Source of the DNA: Nitrincola sp.
Lineage (GTDB): Bacteria; Pseudomonadota; Gammaproteobacteria; Pseudomonadales; Balneatricaceae
Reading direction: 5' to 3'
Length of the DNA stretch: 34,870 bases
Assembly: GCA_007125745.1 (NCBI GenBank)
Contig: SLCQ01000021.1
Coordinates: 1 to 34,870 of the forward strand
A program made the position numbers and the translations under genes. The stretch's first letter is position 1, and the number at the start of each line of letters is the position of its first letter. Positions 16,151 through 24,443 of the stretch are shown here, one piece after another. Below the pieces are notes generated by a model that searched no databases, had not been told where the DNA came from, and worked only from the letters and a program-made list of their open reading frames with translations.

Positions 16151-17569
16151 ATGAAACAAATACCGGTAAAAGATGTAACCCCTGGCAAGGACAATGAAAC
16201 ACAAGTATATGATCTTTATGCTAAAAGAGAGCATATATATGTCAAATATTATAAGGGTTTTTTCAAAAATCTACGTACAGGGGCAGGTTTTGCTCTACTG
16301 GTGATGTTTTTCACCTTCTCATGGATACAGTACGATGGACGTCAAGCTATCCTATTCGATCTTCCCAATCGACAGTTTCATATCTTTAGCTTAACGTTTT
16401 GGCCACAAGATTTCATGCTACTGTCGTGGCTATTAATTATATTGGCCTTCGTACTCTTTTTTGTCACTGTTTTTGCCGGCCGACTCTGGTGCGGCTACGC
16501 CTGCCCACAGTTTGTATGGACCTGGTTTTTTATTTGGGCTGAACGTATCACTGAAGGTGATCGCAACAAGCGCATGCGGCTAAGCCGCGAGCCCATGAGT
16601 AAAGAGAAACTTCTCAGAAAGTCGGCTAAGCATTTGCTGTGGGCAGTCATCGCCATCTTGAGCGCTGTTGCTTTTGTTGGCTATTTCACGCCTATTCGCG
16701 AACTCATTCCAAGTATTTTAAGCTTTAACCTTGGCCCCTGGGAAATGTGGTGGTTAGGGTTTCTAAGCGTCGCGACCTACGGCAATGCGGGCTGGTTACG
16801 CGAACAAGTCTGTATCTATATGTGCCCCTATGCTCGCTTCCAAAGCGTTATGTTTGACCAAGACACACTGATCATCTCATATGATGAAAAGCGTGGTGAG
16901 AAACGCGGTAAGCGTAAAAAAGGCACTGACTACAAAGCGGAAGGCTTGGGTGATTGTATCGACTGCCTTGCATGCGTACATGTTTGTCCCGTAGGCATCG
17001 ACATTCGCGATGGCTTGCAATATGAGTGTGTTGCCTGTGGTGCTTGTATTGATGCTTGTGATGAAATCATGGATAAAATGGGCTATGAACGCGGCCTCGT
17101 TCGGTACACGACTGAACACTCTCTTAGCGGCAAACAAACCAAACTCTTCAGACCAAGATTGATTGGTTACTTTGCTGCTGTTTTAGTCATGTGCTCTGCA
17201 TTCGCCTACGCCCTTTCAAACCGTGTTCCTGTTGAGTTTGATGTGATAAGAGACCGTGGTGCCCTCTTCTCAGAAGTAAGCGGAAATCAGATCCAAAATA
17301 TCTATACCATCATCGTAGCTAACAAGGAGCAGGTTGACCGCACCTATCGAATTCGCGTCGAAGGGATCGAAGGAATTGAGTTTGCAAGCAATCCTGAAGT
17401 CACTGTCAGATCGGGTGAACTGATCGATCATACTGTGCGTTTACGCATTGATAGAAATTCTATTGATCGTGCGAACTCTCCTATCACTTTTGTTGTCGAA
17501 ACGGTCGATGAACCCAAAGTGACTGCGACTGCTGAAAGCAGGTTTATGGCGCCAGCGCCCAGTCGATAA
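16151..17569 (+). CDS. ccoG: cbb3 oxidase assembly iron-sulfur protein CcoG
   Basis: Membrane ferredoxin-type protein of the CcoG/RdxA/FixG family, thought to reduce Cu2+ to Cu+ for assembly of the oxidase. Membrane segments occur near GAGFALLVMFFTFSWI, FMLLSWLLIILAFVLFFVTVFAG, LLWAVIAILSAVAFVGYF and LIGYFAAVLVMCSAFAYAL. The sequence shows CGYACPQ, CIYMCPYARFQ, and two ferredoxin cysteine sets (CIDCLACVHVCPVG; CVACGACIDACDEI), then an Ig-like periplasmic C-terminal part. The track start (16097) lies in a promoter; MKQIPVKDVTP at 16151 matches the usual N-terminus and gives about 472 residues. Its ribosome site is only GGAA. Confidence 0.94.
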   Translation: MKQIPVKDVTPGKDNETQVYDLYAKREHIYVKYYKGFFKNLRTGAGFALLVMFFTFSWIQYDGRQAILFDLPNRQFHIFSLTFWPQDFMLLSWLLIILAFVLFFVTVFAGRLWCGYACPQFVWTWFFIWAERITEGDRNKRMRLSREPMSKEKLLRKSAKHLLWAVIAILSAVAFVGYFTPIRELIPSILSFNLGPWEMWWLGFLSVATYGNAGWLREQVCIYMCPYARFQSVMFDQDTLIISYDEKRGEKRGKRKKGTDYKAEGLGDCIDCLACVHVCPVGIDIRDGLQYECVACGACIDACDEIMDKMGYERGLVRYTTEHSLSGKQTKLFRPRLIGYFAAVLVMCSAFAYALSNRVPVEFDVIRDRGALFSEVSGNQIQNIYTIIVANKEQVDRTYRIRVEGIEGIEFASNPEVTVRSGELIDHTVRLRIDRNSIDRANSPITFVVETVDEPKVTATAESRFMAPAPSR

Positions 17570-17570
17570 G

Positions 17571-17598
17571 GTGAAAATCGGATCATTTACAGTATAAT
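17571..17598 (+). promoter_or_regulatory. Possible promoter of ccoHIS
   Basis: A consensus TATAAT (17593-17598) has GTGAAA (17571-17576, 4 of 6) 16 bp upstream. It sits in the 70-bp gap between ccoG and ccoH. Transcription would begin near 17605, inside the hairpin described next. Confidence 0.4.
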
Positions 17599-17599
17599 G

Positions 17600-17626
17600 G
17601 GCGGCTATTAATGCCGCCTGTCTTTT
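17600..17626 (+). terminator. GC-rich hairpin between ccoG and ccoH
   Basis: GGCGGC and GCCGCC form a 6-bp stem around TATTAAT, followed by TGTCTTTT. It could end or weaken transcription from ccoG, but the T run is interrupted, so partial termination at most is inferred. Confidence 0.4.
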
Positions 17627-17639
17627 ACGAGGTTATTTC

Positions 17640-18155
17640 ATGAGTCAAGACTCCACCACCATTGCACCTTGGTACAAACAACCCTGGTTATGGTTTATTG
17701 TCAGCCCGATTATAGCCGCAATGATTGTTGGCTTTTCCATTCTCCTACCTAATGCGATTAAACAGCAAAAAATTGATCCTCCACTAGATCGTGAAGTCGT
17801 CAGGGATGGACGAGGCTATGTGCTGGATGACAAAATGGCAGACAATGCCAAAGCACTAGGTATTAAAGCAGAAATGAAGGTCGACCTAGAAACAGGTCAA
17901 ATTATATTAACCATTCTGGATGGTGCTTCAGATCAACTCAAAGAGTTAGAACTCCATATCAAAATCGGCGCTAATCATGACTTGGATCACGTGATTAAAC
18001 TTCAGCGTGTGGAAACATTAAATCAATATTTTGGAAGCTTATCGCAACCCATTAATGCTCGTTCAACATTTATCGTTGTGGCTAATGATGATAATTGGAA
18101 AATTGTTCAGGATGCGAGACCTCCATTTAGTAATGTCATTGCATTTACCCCCTAA
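17640..18155 (+). CDS. ccoH: cbb3 oxidase maturation protein FixH/CcoH
   Basis: A 171-residue protein with one membrane segment near residues 16-37 (LWFIVSPIIAAMIVGFSILLP) and a periplasmic domain containing the FixH pattern: LGIKAEMKVDLETGQIILTIL, LELHIKIGANHDLDHV and DDNWKIV near the end. FixH/CcoH contacts the oxidase during assembly and is needed for stable cbb3. GAGG lies before the ATG at a good distance. It is 70 bp after ccoG and 28 bp before ccoI. Confidence 0.92.
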   Translation: MSQDSTTIAPWYKQPWLWFIVSPIIAAMIVGFSILLPNAIKQQKIDPPLDREVVRDGRGYVLDDKMADNAKALGIKAEMKVDLETGQIILTILDGASDQLKELELHIKIGANHDLDHVIKLQRVETLNQYFGSLSQPINARSTFIVVANDDNWKIVQDARPPFSNVIAFTP

Positions 18156-18183
18156 ACATTATTTCTTTTAATTTCCATGCTGG

Positions 18184-20697
18184 ATGTATCTAATGGAAGC
18201 TGTTAAGTCACACGAATATACCGAAGAACAATGTTATCACTGTGGATCTGATATCCCTCCTGGCAGTCATTTTTTCACCCGAATCGACAACCAAGATAGA
18301 CGCATGTGCTGTCCTGGCTGTCAAGCGGTTGCTGAAACGATTGTCTCAGGTGGTCTTGACAGCTTTTATAGACATCGAGGTAACGAACTGAGTCCAACAA
18401 CCGACTTACTGGAGCTCGAGTCCATTACCAAAGAGCTGGCCCTTTACGATAGCCGGGAAATTCAAAAAGACTTTGTCCGAGATATTGATGCAGAACAACC
18501 TTCCGCAACCCTTGTTATTGAAGGAATCAGTTGCGCTGCTTGTGTTTGGTTATTGGAAAACCATCTCAGCAAGCAACCGGGTGTGATTAAATTTAGTGTG
18601 AACTTAACCAATCATCGCGCACAACTGACATGGCAATCTGATGCAGTGAAGCTCAGCACCTTACTTGCTGAAATTATACGTATCGGCTACAAAGCCCATC
18701 CTTACCATCCAGATAAAGAAGAACAACTTCTCGCTAAAGAAAATAAAAGATCCATTATTCGCCTTGGGGTTGCAGGAATCGGCTCCATGCAAGCCATGAT
18801 GTTTGCGGCAGCCATTTATGCCGCCGAAATTGCGGGTACAGGGATGGATGAAAAATATGTCTTATTAATGCGTTGGGCCAGCATGGTTGTTTCAACACCT
18901 GTCATACTCTATGCGGCCTGGCCATTTCTTAAAAATGCCATTCGTGATATTAAAGCACGCCATTTAACCATGGATATCCCTGTATCCATTGCCATTTGGG
19001 GTGGCTATATTGCCAGTATCTGGGCAACCGTCTTTAATACCGGTGAAATCTATTTCGAATCAGTCACTATGTTTGCTTTCTTCCTTCTTATTGGTCGTTT
19101 TATGGAAATGAAAGCTAGGCAACGTACAGGCCGTGCAGGGAATGCGTTGCTAAACCTTATCCCAGCCAGCGCAATTATGGTCAACAGCCAAGGGGAAGAG
19201 GAATTGGTATCTGCCAACACTCTAAAACCAGGTGATCGTATTCGCATTAAACCCGGACAGACTATTCCCGCAGACGGTGTGATCGTCAATGGATATAGTT
19301 CGATTGATGAGTCTGCGTTGACGGGCGAATATATGCCATTATCAAAAAAAATGCATGACCGTGTTGTCGGTGGCACCATCAACATAGAGAACCCTATTGA
19401 GGTTGAAGTCAGCGTAGTCGGTGAAAAAAGTCGCGTCTCTTCAATTGTCAGATTGCTGGAGCGTGCGCAAAGCGAAAAGCCCTATGTCGCACGTGTTGCC
19501 GATCATGTCGCTCGTTATTTTGTTGGCACGACACTGATCGTCGCGACCTGTGTTTTTACTGCTTGGTATTTTATTGACCCCTCGAAGGCCTTTTGGGTCA
19601 CCTTAGCTGTGCTTGTGGTCACATGCCCTTGCGCTCTGTCTCTTGCAACACCAACAGCACTGACCGCAGCAACCGGTACGTTAAGGCAGATGGGTCTGCT
19701 CATCACGCGAGGACATGTATTAGAGTCCTTCAGTAAAGCCACACATATCATTTTTGACAAAACGGGTACACTCACTGAAGGAAAGCTTGCTGTACAAGAA
19801 ACCCATCCACTTAACGGCACGTCTCCAGCTGATGCATTAATGTGGGGCGCAGCCCTTGAAGCCATGTCAGAACACCCTATAGGGAGAGCGTTTACCCCTT
19901 GGTATTGCTTCACTGCAGAAGATATTACCAACACCCTGGGCTCTGGTGTTGAAGGACGTATTCAACACCAGCGTTTTCGAATCGGTTCTCCTGCATACGT
20001 GATGGAACTTTCTGGAAAAGAAGTTCCTGATATGCCAGATCAACTTCGCCAATGGATACTGCTTGGGAATGAGCAAGGTGCTTTGGCCTGGTTTGCGCTG
20101 GATGATCAAATTCGTCGCGAGACACGCCAAGCTATTCAGAACTTAAAGTCATTAGGCTTAAGCATTGAAATTCTCACAGGTGATACTTCACCTGCTGTTC
20201 AGCGTATTGCTGAAAAGCTGGATATTCAAATTGTTAATGCGGGTATGAGCCCAGAACAAAAGCTCGAGCGCATTAATCAGCTTCAGTCTGAAGGTAAACA
20301 GACCATTATGGTGGGTGATGGCATCAACGACATACCTGTCTTGGTTGGTGCACAAACCTCTGTATCCATGGGAGCAGCAACGGACTTAGCCAAAACTAAT
20401 GCTGATGCTGTGTTAACCAATAACAACCTAGAAACACTTGCTCACAGCATATCCATGGCACGCAAAACACGCAGGGTGATAAAAGAAAACCTGGCAATTT
20501 CGCTAGGCTACAACATCATCGCCCTTCCAGCGGCATCAATGGGACTTGTACCACCCTACATTGCAGCCATCGGCATGACAGCAAGTTCCTTAGTGGTGAC
20601 AGGCAATGCCATGCGACTGGTACGTAAACCTGTCGTACCCAAGACAGCACTAACCTCTTATGATCAAAAACAAGCCAATATAAAGGCAGGTACCTGA
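18184..20697 (+). CDS. ccoI: P1B-type copper-transporting ATPase CcoI
   Basis: Heavy-metal P-type ATPase that moves Cu+ across the inner membrane for cbb3 oxidase assembly (FixI/CcoI/CtpA group). In order: N-terminal Cys-rich zinc-ribbon-like part (CYHCGS near 17-20; MCCPGCQA near 42-46); HMA copper site with Cys117 and Cys120 (GISCAACVW); actuator DESALTGEYMP; membrane copper motif Cys-Pro-Cys at 481-483 (TCPCALSLATP); phosphorylation Asp525 (DKTGTLTEG); SEHPIGRA; and hinge GDGINDIPVL. The 837 residues fit the family. Two ATGs (18184, 18193) are possible starts without a strong ribosome site. The stop overlaps the ccoS start by 1 base. Confidence 0.96.
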   Translation: MYLMEAVKSHEYTEEQCYHCGSDIPPGSHFFTRIDNQDRRMCCPGCQAVAETIVSGGLDSFYRHRGNELSPTTDLLELESITKELALYDSREIQKDFVRDIDAEQPSATLVIEGISCAACVWLLENHLSKQPGVIKFSVNLTNHRAQLTWQSDAVKLSTLLAEIIRIGYKAHPYHPDKEEQLLAKENKRSIIRLGVAGIGSMQAMMFAAAIYAAEIAGTGMDEKYVLLMRWASMVVSTPVILYAAWPFLKNAIRDIKARHLTMDIPVSIAIWGGYIASIWATVFNTGEIYFESVTMFAFFLLIGRFMEMKARQRTGRAGNALLNLIPASAIMVNSQGEEELVSANTLKPGDRIRIKPGQTIPADGVIVNGYSSIDESALTGEYMPLSKKMHDRVVGGTINIENPIEVEVSVVGEKSRVSSIVRLLERAQSEKPYVARVADHVARYFVGTTLIVATCVFTAWYFIDPSKAFWVTLAVLVVTCPCALSLATPTALTAATGTLRQMGLLITRGHVLESFSKATHIIFDKTGTLTEGKLAVQETHPLNGTSPADALMWGAALEAMSEHPIGRAFTPWYCFTAEDITNTLGSGVEGRIQHQRFRIGSPAYVMELSGKEVPDMPDQLRQWILLGNEQGALAWFALDDQIRRETRQAIQNLKSLGLSIEILTGDTSPAVQRIAEKLDIQIVNAGMSPEQKLERINQLQSEGKQTIMVGDGINDIPVLVGAQTSVSMGAATDLAKTNADAVLTNNNLETLAHSISMARKTRRVIKENLAISLGYNIIALPAASMGLVPPYIAAIGMTASSLVVTGNAMRLVRKPVVPKTALTSYDQKQANIKAGT

Positions 20698-20897
20698 TGG
20701 AAATTGTTATCATTTTAATCCCCATCGCTTTAATCCTAACTGGTCTCGCTTTTTGGGCATTTTTCTGGAGTGTGAATAGTGGGCAATTTGATGATTTGGA
20801 TTCTCCTGCCCACAGTATTCTTTATGATGACGATGAAGACATGATTCCAGACGATGCAAAAGTGGACAAGAAGGATGTAAAGTCCAACAATGATTGA
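20697..20897 (+). CDS. ccoS: cbb3 oxidase maturation protein CcoS
   Basis: A 66-residue protein with one N-terminal membrane segment (IVIILIPIALILTGLAFWAFFWSV), the typical GQFDDLDSPAHSILYDDD stretch, and an acidic tail. CcoS is required for copper and haem insertion into cbb3 oxidase. The ATG overlaps the ccoI stop (TGATGG), and its end overlaps the next gene by 8 bp, so this is a tightly coupled operon. Confidence 0.93.
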   Translation: MEIVIILIPIALILTGLAFWAFFWSVNSGQFDDLDSPAHSILYDDDEDMIPDDAKVDKKDVKSNND

Positions 20898-21558
20898 ACC
20901 CACGCTTCTGCTGACAGCCGTCATAATTGGCCTGCTCGGAAGTACACACTGTATCGGCATGTGTGGCGGTATTGCTGCCAGTGTTGGTATGACAACGGGA
21001 AATGCACGTCAACCCGCATGGCTAATCTTACTGGGCTACAACTCTGGCCGTATCCTGAGTTATAGCCTAGCTGGTGCACTTTTAGGGGCAGTGGGTGCAT
21101 TGGTTGCAACCAGTCCATTTGGTATCGGTTTACAGATTTTTGCTGGACTTCTCCTCATTGCCATGGGTCTTTATATTGCCCAATGGTGGTTTGGGATTAC
21201 CAAACTAGAATCCTTAGGTGGCCATCTGTGGCGTCATATTCAACCTCTAGCCTCTCAATTCCTTCCCATTCGTCAACTTCACCAAGCCTTTTTTCTGGGC
21301 ATTTTATGGGGCTGGCTACCCTGTGGGTTGGTCTACAGCACATTAATCTGGTCATCTTCGAGTGGTAGCTGGCAACACAGTGCTTTACTGATGCTAGCTT
21401 TCGGTGTCGGCACCTTACCTTCCATGTTTTTAACTGGGTTATTAGCACGCCAAGTGCAAGCGGTTATGCAAAAACGACTGGTTAGACAATTGGCAGGCAT
21501 TCTGCTGATTGCGTTCGGCATTATGACCTTGCCACTGCATCTTTTATTTAATTTTTAA
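20890..21558 (+). CDS. TauE/SafE-like (COG2836) membrane protein
   Basis: A 222-residue polytopic membrane protein with about six hydrophobic segments. Near the N-terminus is the conserved STHCIGMCGGI, where His and two Cys in a membrane setting suggest metal binding. WGWLPCGLVYSTLIWS appears later, also with a Cys. The family is annotated as sulfite exporter TauE/SafE or heavy-metal transport-associated, and members regularly follow ccoS. A copper-related role in oxidase assembly is inferred from this context and the Cys/His motif; sulfite export is not supported by anything here. It overlaps ccoS by 8 bp and precedes hemN by 44 bp. Confidence 0.85.
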   Translation: MIEPTLLLTAVIIGLLGSTHCIGMCGGIAASVGMTTGNARQPAWLILLGYNSGRILSYSLAGALLGAVGALVATSPFGIGLQIFAGLLLIAMGLYIAQWWFGITKLESLGGHLWRHIQPLASQFLPIRQLHQAFFLGILWGWLPCGLVYSTLIWSSSSGSWQHSALLMLAFGVGTLPSMFLTGLLARQVQAVMQKRLVRQLAGILLIAFGIMTLPLHLLFNF

Positions 21559-21602
21559 GTGAGTACACCTAAGTACTGTTTACTATTTTTGAGGATATTC
21601 CA

Positions 21603-22994
21603 TTGAGACATGACAGCCGAATTGTATGGGACATGGACTTAATAAATCGTTACGATCTATCTGGGCCACGTTACACCTCTTACCCAACAGCGGTTCAATT
21701 TAACCCTGAACTATCCGCGACTGAACTGGTACAACAAGGCCAGTCAAGCGCTGACACACAGTCTCCTTTATCACTTTATGTACATATCCCCTTCTGTGCT
21801 CATGTTTGTTACTACTGTGCTTGTAACAAAGTGATCACACGTAACCGAGATCGCGCTCAACCTTATTTGGATACAGTTTATCAAGAAATGGAACAACTCT
21901 CTCAATGGTACAGCAATGATCGAATTGTTGACCAACTTCACTGGGGGGGTGGCACGCCCACTTTCATCAGTGACGATCAGATGTACGAACTGATGAATGC
22001 ATTGCGTAGTCACTTTCACCTACGCGATGATGATCAAGGTGATTACTCTATTGAGATTGATCCCCGCGAAGCCAGTCCCAACACCATGGAGGTACTGCGT
22101 AAAACCGGCTTTAACCGAATCAGTCTAGGCGTTCAAGACCTTGACCCTAAAGTGCAAGAAGCGGTTAATCGAGTACAACCTCTTGAGCAAACACAAGCAG
22201 TACTCACACAAGCTCGTCAACTAGGCTTTCACTCTATCAATATGGATTTGATTTACGGCCTTCCCCATCAGAGCGCTCAAAGCTTTAATGACACCTTAGA
22301 TGTCGTGATTGGCATGAGCCCGGACAGATTATCTGTGTTTAATTATGCGCACCTACCCGACCGCTTTCGTTCGCAAAAACATATCAACCCTGCTGAACTT
22401 CCTTCACCGGATGTCAAACTTGAAATTTTACAAAATACCATCAACAAATTACTCGACGCAGGCTATGTGTATATCGGTATGGATCACTTTGCCAAGCCTG
22501 ACGATACTTTAGCATTAGCGCAAAAGGCGGGTCAGTTGCATCGTAACTTTCAAGGTTACACCACACATGCAGAGTGTGATCTAGTCGCGATGGGTGTATC
22601 TGCAATCAGCCAGATTGGTCGTGTCTACTACCAGAACGAACACGACCTTACAGCCTATAGTGACGCCATCAAACAACGCAAATCAGCAATACGACGTGGA
22701 GTTTGTTTAACGGATGACGATATCATCCGTGGCGCGGTCATCAATCAACTAATCTGCCACTTTGAATTACAACCAAGCGCCATAGAACAACGTTTTGGTG
22801 TTAACTTTCATGAGTACTTTGCAGAAGAGCAACCTGAACTGAATCAATTTGAAGCTGATGGTTTAATTGAGCGCTCAGACAGCCTCATACAAGTCACGCC
22901 AGCAGGCAGACTATTAATACGCCGAATCTGCATGGCTTTTGATGCTTACATTCCCAAACAGCAACCGACACGTGGTTATTCTCGAATCATCTAG
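21603..22994 (+). CDS. hemN: Oxygen-independent coproporphyrinogen III oxidase
   Basis: Radical-SAM enzyme that decarboxylates coproporphyrinogen III to protoporphyrinogen IX without oxygen, supplying haem at low O2. The iron-sulfur motif CX3CX2CXC is seen as Cys65, Cys69, Cys72 and Cys74 (PFCAHVCYYCACNK). WGGGTP, SIEIDPRE, and the typical LINRYDLSGPRYTSYPTAVQF N-terminus also fit; the 463-residue length is normal. The start is a TTG 7 bases after GAGGA, giving MRHDSRIVWD, close to other HemN N-termini. The next in-frame ATG (11th codon) would cut into the conserved start. Confidence 0.96.
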   Translation: MRHDSRIVWDMDLINRYDLSGPRYTSYPTAVQFNPELSATELVQQGQSSADTQSPLSLYVHIPFCAHVCYYCACNKVITRNRDRAQPYLDTVYQEMEQLSQWYSNDRIVDQLHWGGGTPTFISDDQMYELMNALRSHFHLRDDDQGDYSIEIDPREASPNTMEVLRKTGFNRISLGVQDLDPKVQEAVNRVQPLEQTQAVLTQARQLGFHSINMDLIYGLPHQSAQSFNDTLDVVIGMSPDRLSVFNYAHLPDRFRSQKHINPAELPSPDVKLEILQNTINKLLDAGYVYIGMDHFAKPDDTLALAQKAGQLHRNFQGYTTHAECDLVAMGVSAISQIGRVYYQNEHDLTAYSDAIKQRKSAIRRGVCLTDDDIIRGAVINQLICHFELQPSAIEQRFGVNFHEYFAEEQPELNQFEADGLIERSDSLIQVTPAGRLLIRRICMAFDAYIPKQQPTRGYSRII

Positions 22995-23005
22995 TCTATT
23001 GCACC

Positions 23006-23030
23006 AGGTGAAGGCTTAAACCCTTCACCT
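23006..23030. repeat. Hairpin between hemN and fnr
   Basis: A perfect 9-bp stem (AGGTGAAGG with CCTTCACCT) around a 7-base loop lies 11 bp after the hemN stop. No T run follows on either strand, so an intrinsic terminator is unlikely; it may mark an mRNA 3' end or overlap the fnr promoter. Confidence 0.5.
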
Positions 23031-23052
23031 GATAGATTAAATGTTACATAAT
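23024..23052 (+). promoter_or_regulatory. Possible fnr promoter
   Basis: TTCACC (23024-23029, 4 of 6) and CATAAT (23047-23052, 5 of 6) are 17 bp apart, giving a start near 23059 and a leader of about 30 bases. The -35 lies in the right arm of the hairpin. No FNR box is seen, so self-control is not indicated. Confidence 0.35.
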
Positions 23053-23089
23053 GGGGCACCAACTATGACACCTGCGCAAGGATCGGGAA

Positions 23090-23860
23090 ATGGAAGATAA
23101 AAACGCATCAGGTAAAGTGAGAAGCCTTAAGCAAGTTCACTGTAGTACGTGTAGTCTTAGCTCATTATGCCTTCCTGTCTCTTTGAATATGACAGAAATG
23201 CAACGACTTGATACCATCATCGATAAAAGTCGCCCACTCAAAAAAGGCGATCACCTTTTCCGTCAAGGCGATAAATTCAGTAGTGTTTATGCCATTCGCG
23301 CTGGCTCAATTAAAAGTTACTGCATCACCGACGAGGGTGATGAACAGATAACCGGCTTCTTTTTCCCAGGTGAGTTAGTAGGGCTGAGCGCATTTGATAC
23401 TTCAATTTATCCAGTGTCAGCCAAGGTGCTCGAGACAACCACCGTCTGTGAAATCCCCTTTGAAAGGCTTGATGAGTTATCCAGCCATATGCCTGAACTG
23501 CGTCGTCAAATCCTACGAACCATGAGCAAAGAGATTTGTAACGACCAGCAAATGATGATGCTTCTCGCAAAGAAAAATGCCGAACAGCGTGTAGCTAGTT
23601 TCTTGATCAAGCTTTCTCAGCGTTTTCAAGAAAGAGGATATTCAGCCACCCTATTCAGACTCTCCATGTCTCGTAATGAAATTGGTAATTATTTAGGCCT
23701 TGCAGTAGAGACCATCAGCCGCATTTTTACGCGCTTCCAAAGTCTTGAATTGATTCATGTTGATGGAAAAGAAGTTGAAATTATCAACGCTGATAAGCTT
23801 CAAGAGCTGTCAGGTGAAATCCAAGAAATTGAACGACCCTGCACTAAACAAGGACGTTAA
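23090..23860 (+). CDS. fnr: FNR/ANR-type oxygen-sensing transcription regulator
   Basis: Global anaerobic regulator. The four [4Fe-4S] ligands are present: Cys18, Cys21 and Cys27 in [11 protein letters not shown] and Cys120 in TTTVCEIP, matching E. coli FNR Cys20/23/29/122. A cNMP-binding-like beta-roll ([25 protein letters not shown]) is followed by the dimer helix and a Crp-type helix-turn-helix whose recognition helix reads ETISRIF with the E--SR residues that contact TTGAT. An active oxygen-sensing protein that binds the perfect box before ccoN is therefore expected. AAGGA lies about 7 bases before the ATG. P. aeruginosa Anr has a similar hemN neighbour. Confidence 0.96.
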   Translation: MEDKNASGKVRSLKQVHCSTCSLSSLCLPVSLNMTEMQRLDTIIDKSRPLKKGDHLFRQGDKFSSVYAIRAGSIKSYCITDEGDEQITGFFFPGELVGLSAFDTSIYPVSAKVLETTTVCEIPFERLDELSSHMPELRRQILRTMSKEICNDQQMMMLLAKKNAEQRVASFLIKLSQRFQERGYSATLFRLSMSRNEIGNYLGLAVETISRIFTRFQSLELIHVDGKEVEIINADKLQELSGEIQEIERPCTKQGR

Positions 23861-23896
23861 ACACTCCCACTTTACGTTTTTCTTTTGGAGGCGTTC

Positions 23897-24439
23897 ATGT
23901 CTTATGATGAGCTATATATAAAATCTGCCATTCGCTCTATTCCCGACTGGCCAGAGCAAGGGGTCATTTTTCGTGACGTCACAACACTGTTTAAAGACCC
24001 TAAAGCGATGCGTATGGTTTGTGATGCCTTCATACAACGTTATATGAATCAACCTATTACGCACATAGCCTGCATAGATGCTCGTGGATTTATATTTGGA
24101 TCTATCGTAGCCTATCAGCTTAACCTGCCCATGGTATTAATACGCAAAAAAGGCAAACTGCCCAGCGATACCATTAGTGAAGAGTATACACTTGAATATG
24201 GTTCAGCGGCCGTTGAGATTCAAACAGACGCCTTAAACGAAGGCGACAAAGTCGTCGTATTTGATGACCTGATAGCTACCGGTGGTACAGTACTAGCGAC
24301 ACTCGCATTGATTCGAAAACTCGGTGCGCAAGTTCATGAAGTGGCCGCATTGATCGACCTTCCGGACCTGATGGGCTCACAAAAAATTCAAGACAGTAAT
24401 GTCCCAGTATACAGCCTATTAGCCTATGAGGGTTTATAA
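23897..24439 (+). CDS. apt: Adenine phosphoribosyltransferase
   Basis: Purine salvage enzyme making AMP from adenine and PRPP. Family motifs: IPDWPEQGVIFRDVTTLFKDP near the N-terminus, DARGFIFGS, RKKGKLP, and the PRPP-binding VVVFDDLIATGGT. The track start is a TTG at 23885; the ATG at 23897 follows GGAGG by about 5 bases and gives MSYDELYIKSAIRSIPDWP with 180 residues, the normal length. It lies 36 bp after fnr and 4 bp before rdgC. Confidence 0.96.
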   Translation: MSYDELYIKSAIRSIPDWPEQGVIFRDVTTLFKDPKAMRMVCDAFIQRYMNQPITHIACIDARGFIFGSIVAYQLNLPMVLIRKKGKLPSDTISEEYTLEYGSAAVEIQTDALNEGDKVVVFDDLIATGGTVLATLALIRKLGAQVHEVAALIDLPDLMGSQKIQDSNVPVYSLLAYEGL

Positions 24440-24443
24440 GTAG

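Noticed and set aside
19515-19934. 139-residue minus-strand ORF
   Set aside because: It is a shadow of the conserved CPC and DKTGT region of ccoI.
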